A model generated the notes under the pieces. It made no database searches. It had not been told where the DNA came from and saw only the letters and a program-made list of their open reading frames with translations. Positions 25,596 to 33,656 of a stretch of 36,909 nucleotides of DNA are shown piece after piece. Where the stretch lies: positions 1 to 36,909 of the forward strand of contig JABSOX010000056.1 of the NCBI GenBank assembly GCA_013215655.1. Direction: 5' to 3'. The translations under genes were made by a program, and so were the position numbers. Each line of letters starts with the position of its first letter. Positions within the stretch are counted from its first letter, which is position 1. The stretch comes from Colwellia sp. GTDB lineage: Bacteria > Pseudomonadota > Gammaproteobacteria > Enterobacterales > Alteromonadaceae.

Positions 25596-26306
25596 TTGTC
25601 AAAAGTAATTAAGCTTTCTGTTCGTTCGTATGTACATAAAATGCGTAGCCACCAGCATCACTATCATCAATTGGTAATACCTTTACAGGGCATTATCGAT
25701 ATTGATATTGAAGGCTGTCGTGAAAATATTGGAGTTCAGCGCTGTGCAATAGTTTTGGCTGAAAAAAAACATAGCTTTAGTGCAGATGAAAATGCACGCT
25801 TCCTTGTTGCTGATTTAGAAGAACTACCTGCTAACATAAAGAAGTTATCTCATTGTTTTGTGGCGACTTCAAAACCTTTGCAAGCATTTATATATTTTTT
25901 TGAACAACAACTAAAGTCTGAATATCAACCATTAGTTGAAATTCCTCTTAATGAACTTTTTTATCAATTAATAGCCGCACAAAATTTTTTGCCTAATATT
26001 GATGCACGAATTGTTAACGTTATCGATTATTTAAATAACAAGTTGGGAAATGTAATAAACCTCGATGAACTTGCTGATATTGCTTGTTTGAGTAAAAGCC
26101 AATACAAGGTGTTATTTAAACAGCAAACAGACACAACAACGGGGCAATATCTACTGTCGTTGAGAATGATGAAGGCGAGGGCATTGCTTACTCATACCGA
26201 CATGCCCGTAGCTATTATTGCTGAAAACGTGGGTTATCAAAACGTATCAGCATTTAGTCGTCGGTTTTCTCTTTTTTTTGGTCAATCACCAAGACACTTT
26301 ACCTAA
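25596..26306 (+). CDS. AraC-family regulator with N-terminal cupin
   Basis: 236 residues. The N-terminal part has the cupin signature HQHHYHQLVIPLQGIIDIDIEG; the C-terminal part has two helix-turn-helix motifs (VINLDELADIACLSKSQYKVLFKQQT and VAIIAENVGYQNVSAFSRRFSLFFGQSPRHF). The start is a TTG at 25596 preceded by GAAGA; the first in-frame ATG (25641) would remove the first cupin strand, so TTG is kept. The EamA exporter gene begins 155 bp downstream on the same strand, and regulation of that exporter by this protein is likely. The effector is unknown; this AraC type commonly senses small polar or aromatic compounds. Confidence 0.85.
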   Translation: MSKVIKLSVRSYVHKMRSHQHHYHQLVIPLQGIIDIDIEGCRENIGVQRCAIVLAEKKHSFSADENARFLVADLEELPANIKKLSHCFVATSKPLQAFIYFFEQQLKSEYQPLVEIPLNELFYQLIAAQNFLPNIDARIVNVIDYLNNKLGNVINLDELADIACLSKSQYKVLFKQQTDTTTGQYLLSLRMMKARALLTHTDMPVAIIAENVGYQNVSAFSRRFSLFFGQSPRHFT

Positions 26307-26461
26307 TAGCCTTTAATTTACAGTATTTGATTAACAGTATTTAGCTAGCCGCAATAAATAATAAAAGCATCTTTCGAGACAACTAAACCATCCTTTGAGC
26401 AAACTGTGAACTAACTTTTAACTGTAAAGTTTTGTACCTAATTTCTTAACAGGATTTACCG

Positions 26462-27313
26462 ATGGCAACATTTAGTGGCATATTTGCATTGCTATTATGG
26501 GGAGGGTTGGCTCTGTTAGGTCATCTAACCCAGCACATACCTGCATTTTTATTGTTATTCTTTTGCTTTATGGTCTCATTTTTATTATCGCTACTTTGGC
26601 GTAAGGCAAAGGGAACATCAATTTTTGAGCTGCCTAAGCTTTCCAGCAAACAGTGGTTATTTGGTTTGATTGGTTTATTTGGTTTTCATTTTTGTTATTT
26701 TATGGCGTTGAAAAAAGCGGATGTTATTGAAGTCAGCTTGATTGTTTATTTATGGCCGCTGCTACTTTCTATTTTTGTATCATCAAAGGCTAATCGTATT
26801 AAAGCACTATTGGGTGGAATTCTGGGGTTTTTAGGCTTGAGTGTAGTGATCCTTGGCAATAATCAATGGGTAGTATCTTTCGAATCATTAATAGGGTATT
26901 TCTTGGCTCTGGCATGTGCTTTGATTTGGTCGTTATATTCTTTATTTCTTTCAAAAACAAAAAGTAAAGTTGCAGATATAGGATGGCTCTCTCTTGTTGT
27001 TGCATTATTTTCGTTAGCCAGCCACTTTTTATTTGAGACGTTCAGTTGGTCTATTGATACCTTGCAGTGGTTAGGTATTTTACTTTTAGGATTAGGCCCT
27101 GTAGGAGGGGCATTCTATTTATGGGATTTTGGTTTAAAAAAAGGTAATAAACAACTTTTGGCTTCTTTAAGTTTTTTTACCCCTTTATTATCATCAGTGC
27201 TTCTATCTTTAGCTGGACTTCATGACTGGTCAATAAATATCATCATTGCTGTTGTTTTAATCATTTTAGGAGCCGCGGTTTCAAATAGTAAGCATAATAA
27301 AAACACAATATAA
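26462..27313 (+). CDS. EamA/DMT-family exporter
   Basis: 283 residues forming about ten hydrophobic helices in two EamA halves (for example MATFSGIFALLLWGGLALLGH and LIGYFLALACALIWSLYSLFLSKTK). The N-terminal GGLALLGHLTQHIPAFLLLFFCFMVSF and the central ALKKADVIEVSLIVYLWPLLL match the DMT transporter group that includes YddG-like amino-acid exporters; the substrate cannot be fixed from sequence. It follows an AraC regulator on the same strand and converges with a second, different EamA gene at 27384 across a hairpin. Confidence 0.88.
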   Translation: MATFSGIFALLLWGGLALLGHLTQHIPAFLLLFFCFMVSFLLSLLWRKAKGTSIFELPKLSSKQWLFGLIGLFGFHFCYFMALKKADVIEVSLIVYLWPLLLSIFVSSKANRIKALLGGILGFLGLSVVILGNNQWVVSFESLIGYFLALACALIWSLYSLFLSKTKSKVADIGWLSLVVALFSLASHFLFETFSWSIDTLQWLGILLLGLGPVGGAFYLWDFGLKKGNKQLLASLSFFTPLLSSVLLSLAGLHDWSINIIIAVVLIILGAAVSNSKHNKNTI

Positions 27314-27336
27314 AACACAGTGTAAAGCGCTTAAAG

Positions 27337-27366
27337 CATGTCATCGACGAATAAGATGATGACATG
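27337..27366. terminator. Hairpin between convergent EamA genes
   Basis: Perfect 9-bp stem CATGTCATC (27337-27345) / GATGACATG (27358-27366) with a 12-base loop, in the 70-bp gap between two convergent genes. It is AT-rich on both flanks and probably a bidirectional terminator. Confidence 0.6.
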
Positions 27367-27383
27367 TTTAATCTGCATTCTCT

Positions 27384-28298
27384 TTAGCTTTTTGAACGTT
27401 TAAATTTACTACTGAAAGTGAACGATAGTAATGATGTAGTACGTTTTGTTAAAAAATTACCTAGTATGATTAAGGTTAAGCCAGCCGTTGCCGAATTTGT
27501 CCATTGATATCCTTCAAAAAAACTAGAACTGATTAACGCTACAATAGGTGTTATTACTAATAAATAAGCAGCATTGTTGGCACCTATACGATCAACAAGT
27601 ACTAAATAAGCGGTAAAACCGATAACTGAAGCTGGAATGGCTAGATATAATAATCCACCTAAATAGCGCATGTTCGTTTCAATGTTAAAGGGTAGGTCTT
27701 TAAAAGTAATAATCACTAATAACGCAATACAGCCATAAACCATGGCATAACTAGTAGCCGTATAAGGTTGGATTTTATTGCGGGTATTACGAATACTGAT
27801 CATATTACCAATAGAAAAACACCAAGTGCCTAAAAGGGCATAAAATAGACCAATAAAAACATCTTGAGACCAGTTCGTTTGCCGTAGGTCGCCAATGAAT
27901 AATAGACATATCCCGGCAAGCCCAACAATGACACCTAGCCAAAAATTAGCAGAGGTTGGTGTTTGATAAAATAGTTTGCCATGTATGGCATTAAATATTG
28001 GAGCCGTTGCCATGACAACAGCTGTTAAACCACTGGCGATGTAACTTGTAGAGCTGTAAAATGCTAAAAAATTAAAACAAAATAGACATAACCCCTGTAG
28101 GGCAAAAAAGAAATGATGATGGTAATGCGTTTTTTGTATCTTTTTAAAGAGATAACCAAAAACAAACATAAAGCAGGCCGCAATAGCAAAGCGATATAAT
28201 ATCGATACTTCCATTGCAACGCTGCTTTGTTGAAATTTTATCGCTATCCACGAGAATCCCCAAGCAAAGATCATTAAAATGTATAAAAATGCAGTCAT
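27384..28298 (-). CDS. EamA/DMT-family exporter, second copy type
   Basis: 304 residues with about ten hydrophobic helices and two EamA repeats (AWGFSWIAIKFQQSSVAMEVSILYRF; LLYLAIPASVIGFTAYLVLVDRIGANNAAYLLVITPIVALISS). The start is the ATG at 28298, six bases after AGGAG; the TTG at 28304 lies too close to that site. It is a member of the broad drug/metabolite transporter superfamily (RhaT/YdcZ-like) and not a close paralogue of the convergent exporter. It is divergent from an AraC regulator with a palindrome between them, so it is likely under that regulator. The substrate is unknown. Confidence 0.9.
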   Translation of the reverse strand: MTAFLYILMIFAWGFSWIAIKFQQSSVAMEVSILYRFAIAACFMFVFGYLFKKIQKTHYHHHFFFALQGLCLFCFNFLAFYSSTSYIASGLTAVVMATAPIFNAIHGKLFYQTPTSANFWLGVIVGLAGICLLFIGDLRQTNWSQDVFIGLFYALLGTWCFSIGNMISIRNTRNKIQPYTATSYAMVYGCIALLVIITFKDLPFNIETNMRYLGGLLYLAIPASVIGFTAYLVLVDRIGANNAAYLLVITPIVALISSSFFEGYQWTNSATAGLTLIILGNFLTKRTTSLLSFTFSSKFKRSKS

Positions 28299-28364
28299 AT
28301 ACAACTCCTTTAATTATTAATACCTTATTATCTGCGTTTTTAAATGTTCTTTCTGTCATCATAT

Positions 28365-28378
28365 TGATAAATTTATCA
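28365..28378. promoter_or_regulatory. Palindrome in the EamA/AraC divergent promoter region
   Basis: TGATAAATTTATCA, a perfect 14-bp palindrome, 67 bp from the exporter start and 64 bp from the AraC start. Plausible operator; AraC proteins usually prefer direct repeats, so another factor could bind here. Confidence 0.4.
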
Positions 28379-28441
28379 CAATATTGCGGTTTTATTTAGT
28401 AGTGCCTTGAGCACGATAAAGTATCTCGGTAAGCTAGTTAG

Positions 28442-29305
28442 ATGAGTAGATATCATGAAAAGCATGTTCGATTTGAACATTCAAGTAAAATTTGTTTTCG
28501 ACAAAAGTCGTTAACAAAAGGTTTGTCGTGGGCGCATTATCAAAATGATCATGAAAGAATTTATTATAAAAATAATCAGCAACATACTTTAAGTTTATAT
28601 TTAGAAGGGGGCTTTGAAACACATCGCACCGATGTCAAATCAAGCTTTGGTGCGCCAGGTCGTTTTTGTTTGATGCCTAAAGAAAGTGAAAGCCAATGGC
28701 ATGTGGGTAGTTCACAACAATTTATGCATTTATATTTTGACGATGCTTATTTGAAACAATTGGCATTAAAAACCTTTGATATAGATCCCCGTAAAGTAAA
28801 CTTACCTGAATTAATTTTTCATGAAAATCTTGCACTAGAAGGGATGTTTCGTCATCAGGTATTCACCGCAGATTGGTCGAACGGTGAGAATCAGCTCTTA
28901 ATGGAACAAGTTACTGATACCATTCTAGTGGCTATGATACAAAGTTTAGGTATTGCTAAATTTACCTGCAAAATGCGCGGAGGATTAGCGCCTAAAGTTG
29001 CGCTTGATGTTTGTGAATTTATTCATGAAAATTATTTTAGACAAATATTTCTTGTTGAATTAGCAGACCTTGCACAATTAAGTGAATTTCATTTTTGTCG
29101 TATGTTTAAGGAAAACCTTGCGCAAACACCGCAGGAGTATTTAACACAAGTAAGAATAGAGCGAGTTAAAGAGCTTCTTTCTACAACTAAATTACCATTA
29201 ACTGAAGTTGCATTGCGATGTGGCTTTTCAAGTCAAAGCCACATGGGACGCTATTTTAAGAAACTGATCGGTATTAGCCCGATGCAATATCGCAAACACC
29301 TTTAA
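28442..29305 (+). CDS. AraC-family regulator
   Basis: 287 residues. The N-terminal domain of about 170 residues looks like an AraC-type sensing domain (QHTLSLYLEGGFETHR, PGRFCLMPKESESQWHVG). The C-terminal about 100 residues contain both helix-turn-helix motifs (IFLVELADLAQLSEFHFCRMFKENLAQTPQEYL and LPLTEVALRCGFSSQSHMGRYFKKLIGISPMQY). It is divergent from the EamA exporter at 28298 with a 143-bp shared promoter region. Activation of the exporter gene is the simplest reading. The start ATG has a poor ribosome site. Confidence 0.9.
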   Translation: MSRYHEKHVRFEHSSKICFRQKSLTKGLSWAHYQNDHERIYYKNNQQHTLSLYLEGGFETHRTDVKSSFGAPGRFCLMPKESESQWHVGSSQQFMHLYFDDAYLKQLALKTFDIDPRKVNLPELIFHENLALEGMFRHQVFTADWSNGENQLLMEQVTDTILVAMIQSLGIAKFTCKMRGGLAPKVALDVCEFIHENYFRQIFLVELADLAQLSEFHFCRMFKENLAQTPQEYLTQVRIERVKELLSTTKLPLTEVALRCGFSSQSHMGRYFKKLIGISPMQYRKHL

Positions 29306-29389
29306 AACATTATTAATTCGGTTTAGCTAATTCGGCTTTAGCCAAGCACTGATTTTTTCGAGAGAAATGTTTTGTTTTAATCTTTGTTG

Positions 29390-30511
29390 TTAAATTAGAG
29401 TTTTGTCCCTTTTAAGCCTTTTTATAAGAGCATTCACTTGAGGATGTTGTTGAGTAAACTCAGCAAGTGTATCGAATTCTGAGTTTAATGAGGGTAATGA
29501 AAGAGTGTTTTGGCTAATAAGTTTGTTTAACTGTGCATCAATATCTTTGGCTTCTTTAACATAATTTGAAAAAGGATCTTTAGGATGTAATATTTTAATT
29601 TCTAATTCTCGCCAGTTGATATACCAACTCGAATGTATATCAGCACGGTTTAATAATAAAGCCAATGAAAGGTTCTCAATGAGTACTTGATAAGGCTGAT
29701 AAGCGATTGCCGCTTTAGAGAATGTGGGAATAAGTGTATCAATAGCTAACTTTTCATTCACATATGACAATAATTCTATACTGTCTTTAGCTAACACTTT
29801 GTGAGTATCTAGTAGAGCAATAGCACTTTGGTGTCGGGCACGATTAATAATAAAATCTTGGATTATAGTGACTTTAGTTAGTTGTTCTTTTATCCCTTTG
29901 CTCCATTGTTTAATTTCAGGAAAGTATAACGAGTAGTTGTTATGGCCTAATGGGGCGAGCGCACTTTGTAAAATAAGCTTATCTTTACTTAATTGACTTA
30001 CTAATTGATTAACGTCAATAAGGTTCCAGCTTATAACGGGAGATCTTGCAAGTTTTGTTAATGTTTCTGATAAACCTTTAGGGTGATCATTGAAATAACT
30101 CTCGATATTATTTTGTGCTTTAAGAATAGAAGACAGCTTTTTCCCTGAAGCTACAAGCAGTTTTTTACTTTCATTATCAAGAGATTGGCGATATACGTCA
30201 TGACTATGTATATAGGCTTGATAATAATTTCCACTAGCCATAAGTACTTTAGCTGTATTCAATATTTCAGCTAATTTTACATTTTTTGAAAGCTCATTGA
30301 TGTGTTTGTCAGGGTCTAATTTAGCAAGTATTTTTAGTGCGTCAATTTGTGAAGATAAACTGTGATTAAGTTTTGCGTTGTTATAGTGTGTAAGTGCCGC
30401 GGAATATTCTGGTGATGTACATGAAAAAAGAAATATAACGGGTAGTATTAATAAGCTTTTTGATAATAACCTTTTGAATTTACAACATTTTACTTTCTTC
30501 GATTTAATCAA
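29390..30511 (-). CDS. Putative lipoprotein with helical repeats
   Basis: About 373 residues. The N-terminal hydrophobic stretch ends in a lipobox (VIFLFSC), so it should be a lipoprotein. The rest is helical, with TPR-like pieces (AALTHYNNAKLNHSLSSQIDALKILAKLDPDKHI, LMASGNYYQAYIHSHDVYRQ). The start is set at TTG 30511, five bases after AAGGTGG; the GTG at 30520 would overlap that site and is the alternative. No family is recognised. It converges with the AraC gene. Surface or periplasmic binding is all that can be suggested. Confidence 0.75.
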   Translation of the reverse strand: MIKSKKVKCCKFKRLLSKSLLILPVIFLFSCTSPEYSAALTHYNNAKLNHSLSSQIDALKILAKLDPDKHINELSKNVKLAEILNTAKVLMASGNYYQAYIHSHDVYRQSLDNESKKLLVASGKKLSSILKAQNNIESYFNDHPKGLSETLTKLARSPVISWNLIDVNQLVSQLSKDKLILQSALAPLGHNNYSLYFPEIKQWSKGIKEQLTKVTIIQDFIINRARHQSAIALLDTHKVLAKDSIELLSYVNEKLAIDTLIPTFSKAAIAYQPYQVLIENLSLALLLNRADIHSSWYINWRELEIKILHPKDPFSNYVKEAKDIDAQLNKLISQNTLSLPSLNSEFDTLAEFTQQHPQVNALIKRLKRDKTLI

Positions 30512-30520
30512 AAAAACCAC

Positions 30521-30991
30521 CTTAAAGTCTAAAACATACTATATGTAACAAACTATTTTATAGCACAAAACACATGCATACGAAAGTGTTAGTATCTGTT
30601 TATAAGCGACGGGTTAACGCTCTAGATAAATTTTTGTGCTTTTATAGCATATTCTTGCCACTGTTTGATGAAACCCGCAGGGTATTGGCTGTCAAAGCTT
30701 AATTTATAGGCCTTTCACTTTTGCATTAAGTAACATATCAACTTTTAACCGCAAACAGCATTGAAATTTGTATAAAGAGTTAGCATGTAGTTAGAAAAAT
30801 AAGTAATTAGAGAAAATAGGAAATACACGATGATTTTCTCAGTACTGAGTGGGGGGGTTCCAGTTTGCAGCGGGGATTTTGTATGTTCAGTTGTTTGAAT
30901 TATTGCTTTAAATGGAAAATAGTATGTTACATAAAGAAGGTATCTAACATCTTATTATGCCTAATTTATCGAAAGTTTTTAGTAAAAACAG
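30521..30991. other. Intergenic region with a possible gene remnant and a short frame
   Basis: About 470 bp between the lipoprotein gene and a 61-residue frame. It contains a coding-like stretch on the - strand at 30622-30714, a 12-bp palindrome CTCAGTACTGAG at 30838-30849 followed by G7 at 30851-30857, and a 22-codon + strand frame at 30830-30898. No clear promoter, RNA gene or terminator was recognised. Confidence 0.5.
30622..30714 (-). pseudogene. Possible C-terminal remnant of a lost gene
   Basis: On the - strand a 30-codon frame ending in TAG reads like a real protein C-terminus (LSFDSQYPAGFIKQWQEYA, then IKAQKFI), but a TGA precedes it and no start or upstream body is present. It is judged by amino-acid composition only; no family is recognised. 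It could also be chance. Confidence 0.3.
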
Positions 30992-31177
30992 TTAGATAAC
31001 CATTACTTCAATTTCATCATCTTCATATTGTTCAAGATATATTTCGGCCATATTAATACTGCCAAATAATTGTTTTATCTTTTGATAAGCATAAAATTTT
31101 TGTGTCACTAGTTTAGGGTCATCGCTTTGTATCATAAATAACCATGTTTTTACTAAAGAACCGGGGATACCCTTCAT
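30992..31177 (-). CDS. Small hypothetical protein, 61 residues
   Basis: The frame starts with MKGIPGSLVKTWLFMIQSDD and ends with an acidic stretch (YLEQYEDDEIEVMVI). An AGGA lies nine bases before the ATG, and no other gene overlaps it, which supports a real small gene. No signal peptide, membrane helix or known motif is visible; about 61 residues with a mixed helix and acidic tail. It is divergent from the FGGY kinase gene. Function unknown; it could be a small binding or regulatory protein. Confidence 0.5.
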   Translation of the reverse strand: MKGIPGSLVKTWLFMIQSDDPKLVTQKFYAYQKIKQLFGSINMAEIYLEQYEDDEIEVMVI

Positions 31178-31251
31178 ATACTTCTATCCTGCGTACGTAT
31201 AAGGTCTATATTTAGTGTAGCCAATGATTATGATATTGCGAGGTAACGCCG

Positions 31252-32739
31252 ATGTATTACTTGAGTATTGACCAAGGAGGCACTAGCTCGCGTGCAATCG
31301 TTTGTGATAGTTCGGGGAAAATACTTAGCAAAGGACAATGTTATCTTCCAACAGAGCGTGATGGCGTTATTGTTGAACAATCCGCTGAACTCCTATATGA
31401 GTCGGTATTAAAAAGCATTCATTGTTGTTTTGATAAACTTTGTGATGAGCAAATATTACATATACAAAGCGCCTCTTTAGTTACGCAGCGTTCTAGTTTT
31501 ATCGCGATTAGTAAAAAAACAAAGCAACCCTTGAGTAATATTATTAGTTGGCAAGATAGTCGGGCACAAAAGGAACTAGAACATACCTCTATTGATGGGA
31601 ATTGGCTAAGAGTCATAACAGGACTAAGAGCAAGTGTACATTACGGTGCAAGTAAAATGAAATGGTGTTTAGAGCATAATAAAAAAGTAAATTTAGCTGC
31701 TCTACAAAATGACCTGATGTTTTTACCATTAGCTTCATTTTTGGTGATGAAGCTAACCAACAATGAAACCTATAACGTTGATCCTGCTAATGCTGCTCGA
31801 ACCTTATTATTTGATATCAATACTTTACAGTGGCAACAAGAGCTATTGGTTTCTTTTGGCATAAAAAAATCTTATCTTCCTCACGTATTATCAACACTCG
31901 ATAATTTTGGCGAGTTAACATTATCGTCAGATGAACATGTAAAACCTATTCCATTAAAATATGTAAATGGCGACCAATCTGCTGCGATATTTGCTTATGG
32001 TCAGCCTAATGAAAAAGAGTTATTGATTAATATGGGCACAGGGGCATTTATTAGTCGGATACTCGTAAACAACAATGCAACCTTTACCAATACCAATACC
32101 AATACCGATACTAAAGCATTACTACGCAGCATTGTGCATGTTGATGATAAGTGTAAGTTGTTCGTTTTAGAAGGGACTGTTAACGGTTGCGGCGCTGCAA
32201 TAGAGCATATGGCAAGTATATTAGGAATCGATAGTTCATTTCTCAATGATATTGAAAATATTAAAGGAGAGATCCCTTTATTTATTAACGCCGTAGGAGG
32301 ACTTGGCGCTCCTTATTGGCGTACAGATATTGAAAGTCGCTTTATTGGTGTAGGTGTTGATGAAGGTAGTAATGAAAGCATCATTAAAAGCACTAATGAA
32401 GAAAAGTTGATTGCTGTTTTGGAGAGTATTGCTTTTTTAGTTACTATATTGATGGAATTATTATCCAAGCCAGCACCACAGCTTGAATCGATAATTCTCT
32501 CTGGAGGTATGTCTAATAACGCTGTTTTATGTCAAATGCTTGCTGACCTATCTGGTTATCAAGTGAAATGCCCAAGTGAAGTAGAAGCCAGTGCGCTTGG
32601 TAGTATTTGGTGGTTAGCAAATCGTCCTAAAAAGTGGTTGCCGGAACTTAAATATCAATTTTATCTACCACAAGAAAACAGTCACTTGAAAAATCGATAT
32701 CAATTATGGAAAGCAGAGATGGACAAGCTACTTAAATGA
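31252..32739 (+). CDS. FGGY-family carbohydrate kinase (glycerol kinase-like)
   Basis: 495 residues, the length of glycerol kinase. The N-terminal phosphate site (SIDQGGTSSRAIVCDSSG) and the C-terminal ATP-binding part (INMGTGAFISR, LSGGMSNNAVLCQMLADLSG, EVEASALGSIWW) mark an ASKHA-fold FGGY kinase. Compared with GlpK, Arg80 is kept but the following Glu that contacts glycerol is Ser81 (VTQRSS against NQRE), while Asp241-Gln242 (NGDQSAA) are kept. The substrate may thus be another polyol or sugar. GAGGT precedes ATG 31252. It converges with a glycerophosphodiesterase gene 35 bp away. An in-frame hexamer repeat encodes TNTNTNTDT near residues 280-288. Confidence 0.88.
   Translation: MYYLSIDQGGTSSRAIVCDSSGKILSKGQCYLPTERDGVIVEQSAELLYESVLKSIHCCFDKLCDEQILHIQSASLVTQRSSFIAISKKTKQPLSNIISWQDSRAQKELEHTSIDGNWLRVITGLRASVHYGASKMKWCLEHNKKVNLAALQNDLMFLPLASFLVMKLTNNETYNVDPANAARTLLFDINTLQWQQELLVSFGIKKSYLPHVLSTLDNFGELTLSSDEHVKPIPLKYVNGDQSAAIFAYGQPNEKELLINMGTGAFISRILVNNNATFTNTNTNTDTKALLRSIVHVDDKCKLFVLEGTVNGCGAAIEHMASILGIDSSFLNDIENIKGEIPLFINAVGGLGAPYWRTDIESRFIGVGVDEGSNESIIKSTNEEKLIAVLESIAFLVTILMELLSKPAPQLESIILSGGMSNNAVLCQMLADLSGYQVKCPSEVEASALGSIWWLANRPKKWLPELKYQFYLPQENSHLKNRYQLWKAEMDKLLK
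32085..32106 (+). repeat. In-frame hexanucleotide repeat inside the FGGY kinase
   Basis: ACCAAT-type units repeated from about 32086 (TACCAATACCAATACCAATA, then CCGATA), giving alternating Thr-Asn/Asp. The unit is two codons long, so slippage would change length without changing frame. Confidence 0.8.
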
Positions 32740-32774
32740 AACGAATGAATATGACCAGAAATTTCCTTAATTCA

Positions 32775-33503
32775 TTAAACATATAATTTCTGCTGCAATT
32801 TTTTTGTCGTAAAACTCTCTAAATATTGAACACCTCTGTTATTGAAATCTTTGGCTTCAATGGTATTACTAATTTCATAAAGCACCCAGTTAAATGTTGA
32901 ATTATCAAATATGTACTCTTTAGGTGTTCTTTTTATATTACAAAAAATGTATTCAGGTTGTAGCTTGGTTAACATCTTTGCATTGAATTGCTGCCAGCTT
33001 GGCAAAACATAAGCGATGGTTTGTCGTGAATATTTTCGACAGAGCCTTAAAAAACGATAAGAAAAGCTGAGTAGTACTACTTGAGTTAATATTGGCTTGA
33101 GTACGTGAATGATCTTTTTATAAACATTTTGATAAGAGAAATGTAAAAAGTTAACTCTTTTTATCTCAACAAACAGTGTTATCTGTGGATGTTTTTCGAT
33201 GAGTGAAACCACGTCACATAACGTAGGGATTTTAGCTGTTTTTCGTTTGAAATGAGTCTCGTCATCAGGTATTAAAGTTAATTGCTGAATCGCATTTAGA
33301 TCTAATTCTGCAATAGCCTTATTTTGCTTGCACAGTCGTCTTAAGTTTCGATCATGAAATAATACAGCAACGCCGTCTCTACTGAGTTGTATATCTATTT
33401 CTATATTTGTGATTCCGTTTTTTATTGCTTCATTAATACTGGTTAAAGTATTTTCAATATGTGACTGGCATTCACCACGATGTGCAACCCATTGAATAGA
33501 CAT
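32775..33503 (-). CDS. Glycerophosphodiester phosphodiesterase
   Basis: 242 residues, cytoplasmic (no signal peptide). GDPD family motifs are complete: His8-Arg9-Gly10, Glu17-Asn18, Glu35-x-Asp37, and His50-Asp51 in LFHDRNL. It hydrolyses glycerophosphodiesters to glycerol 3-phosphate and an alcohol. The second half contains the expected ITLFVEIK strand. Its gene meets the FGGY kinase gene end to end, suggesting joint use in lipid-headgroup or polyol salvage, although they are not on one transcript. UgpQ-like by location in the cytoplasm; the exact substrate is not determined. Confidence 0.9.
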   Translation of the reverse strand: MSIQWVAHRGECQSHIENTLTSINEAIKNGITNIEIDIQLSRDGVAVLFHDRNLRRLCKQNKAIAELDLNAIQQLTLIPDDETHFKRKTAKIPTLCDVVSLIEKHPQITLFVEIKRVNFLHFSYQNVYKKIIHVLKPILTQVVLLSFSYRFLRLCRKYSRQTIAYVLPSWQQFNAKMLTKLQPEYIFCNIKRTPKEYIFDNSTFNWVLYEISNTIEAKDFNNRGVQYLESFTTKKLQQKLYV

Positions 33504-33656
33504 AAATTCATTTACAGTAACTAATTATTATTACAGTTTGGATGGTTAGAGGAAAAGATCCAAGCTCTTTACATAATATAGTTGCATGGGTGGGAGTAAA
33601 TAAGAACAATGAACTACAAAATAAGGTTTTGCAGTTCATTGAATAGAGCTAATTAC

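Noticed and set aside
29306-29389. Repeated TAATTCGG(T/C)TTTAGC between AraC and lipoprotein genes
   Set aside because: Only two short imperfect copies, with a small GGCT/AGCC stem; no function can be supported.
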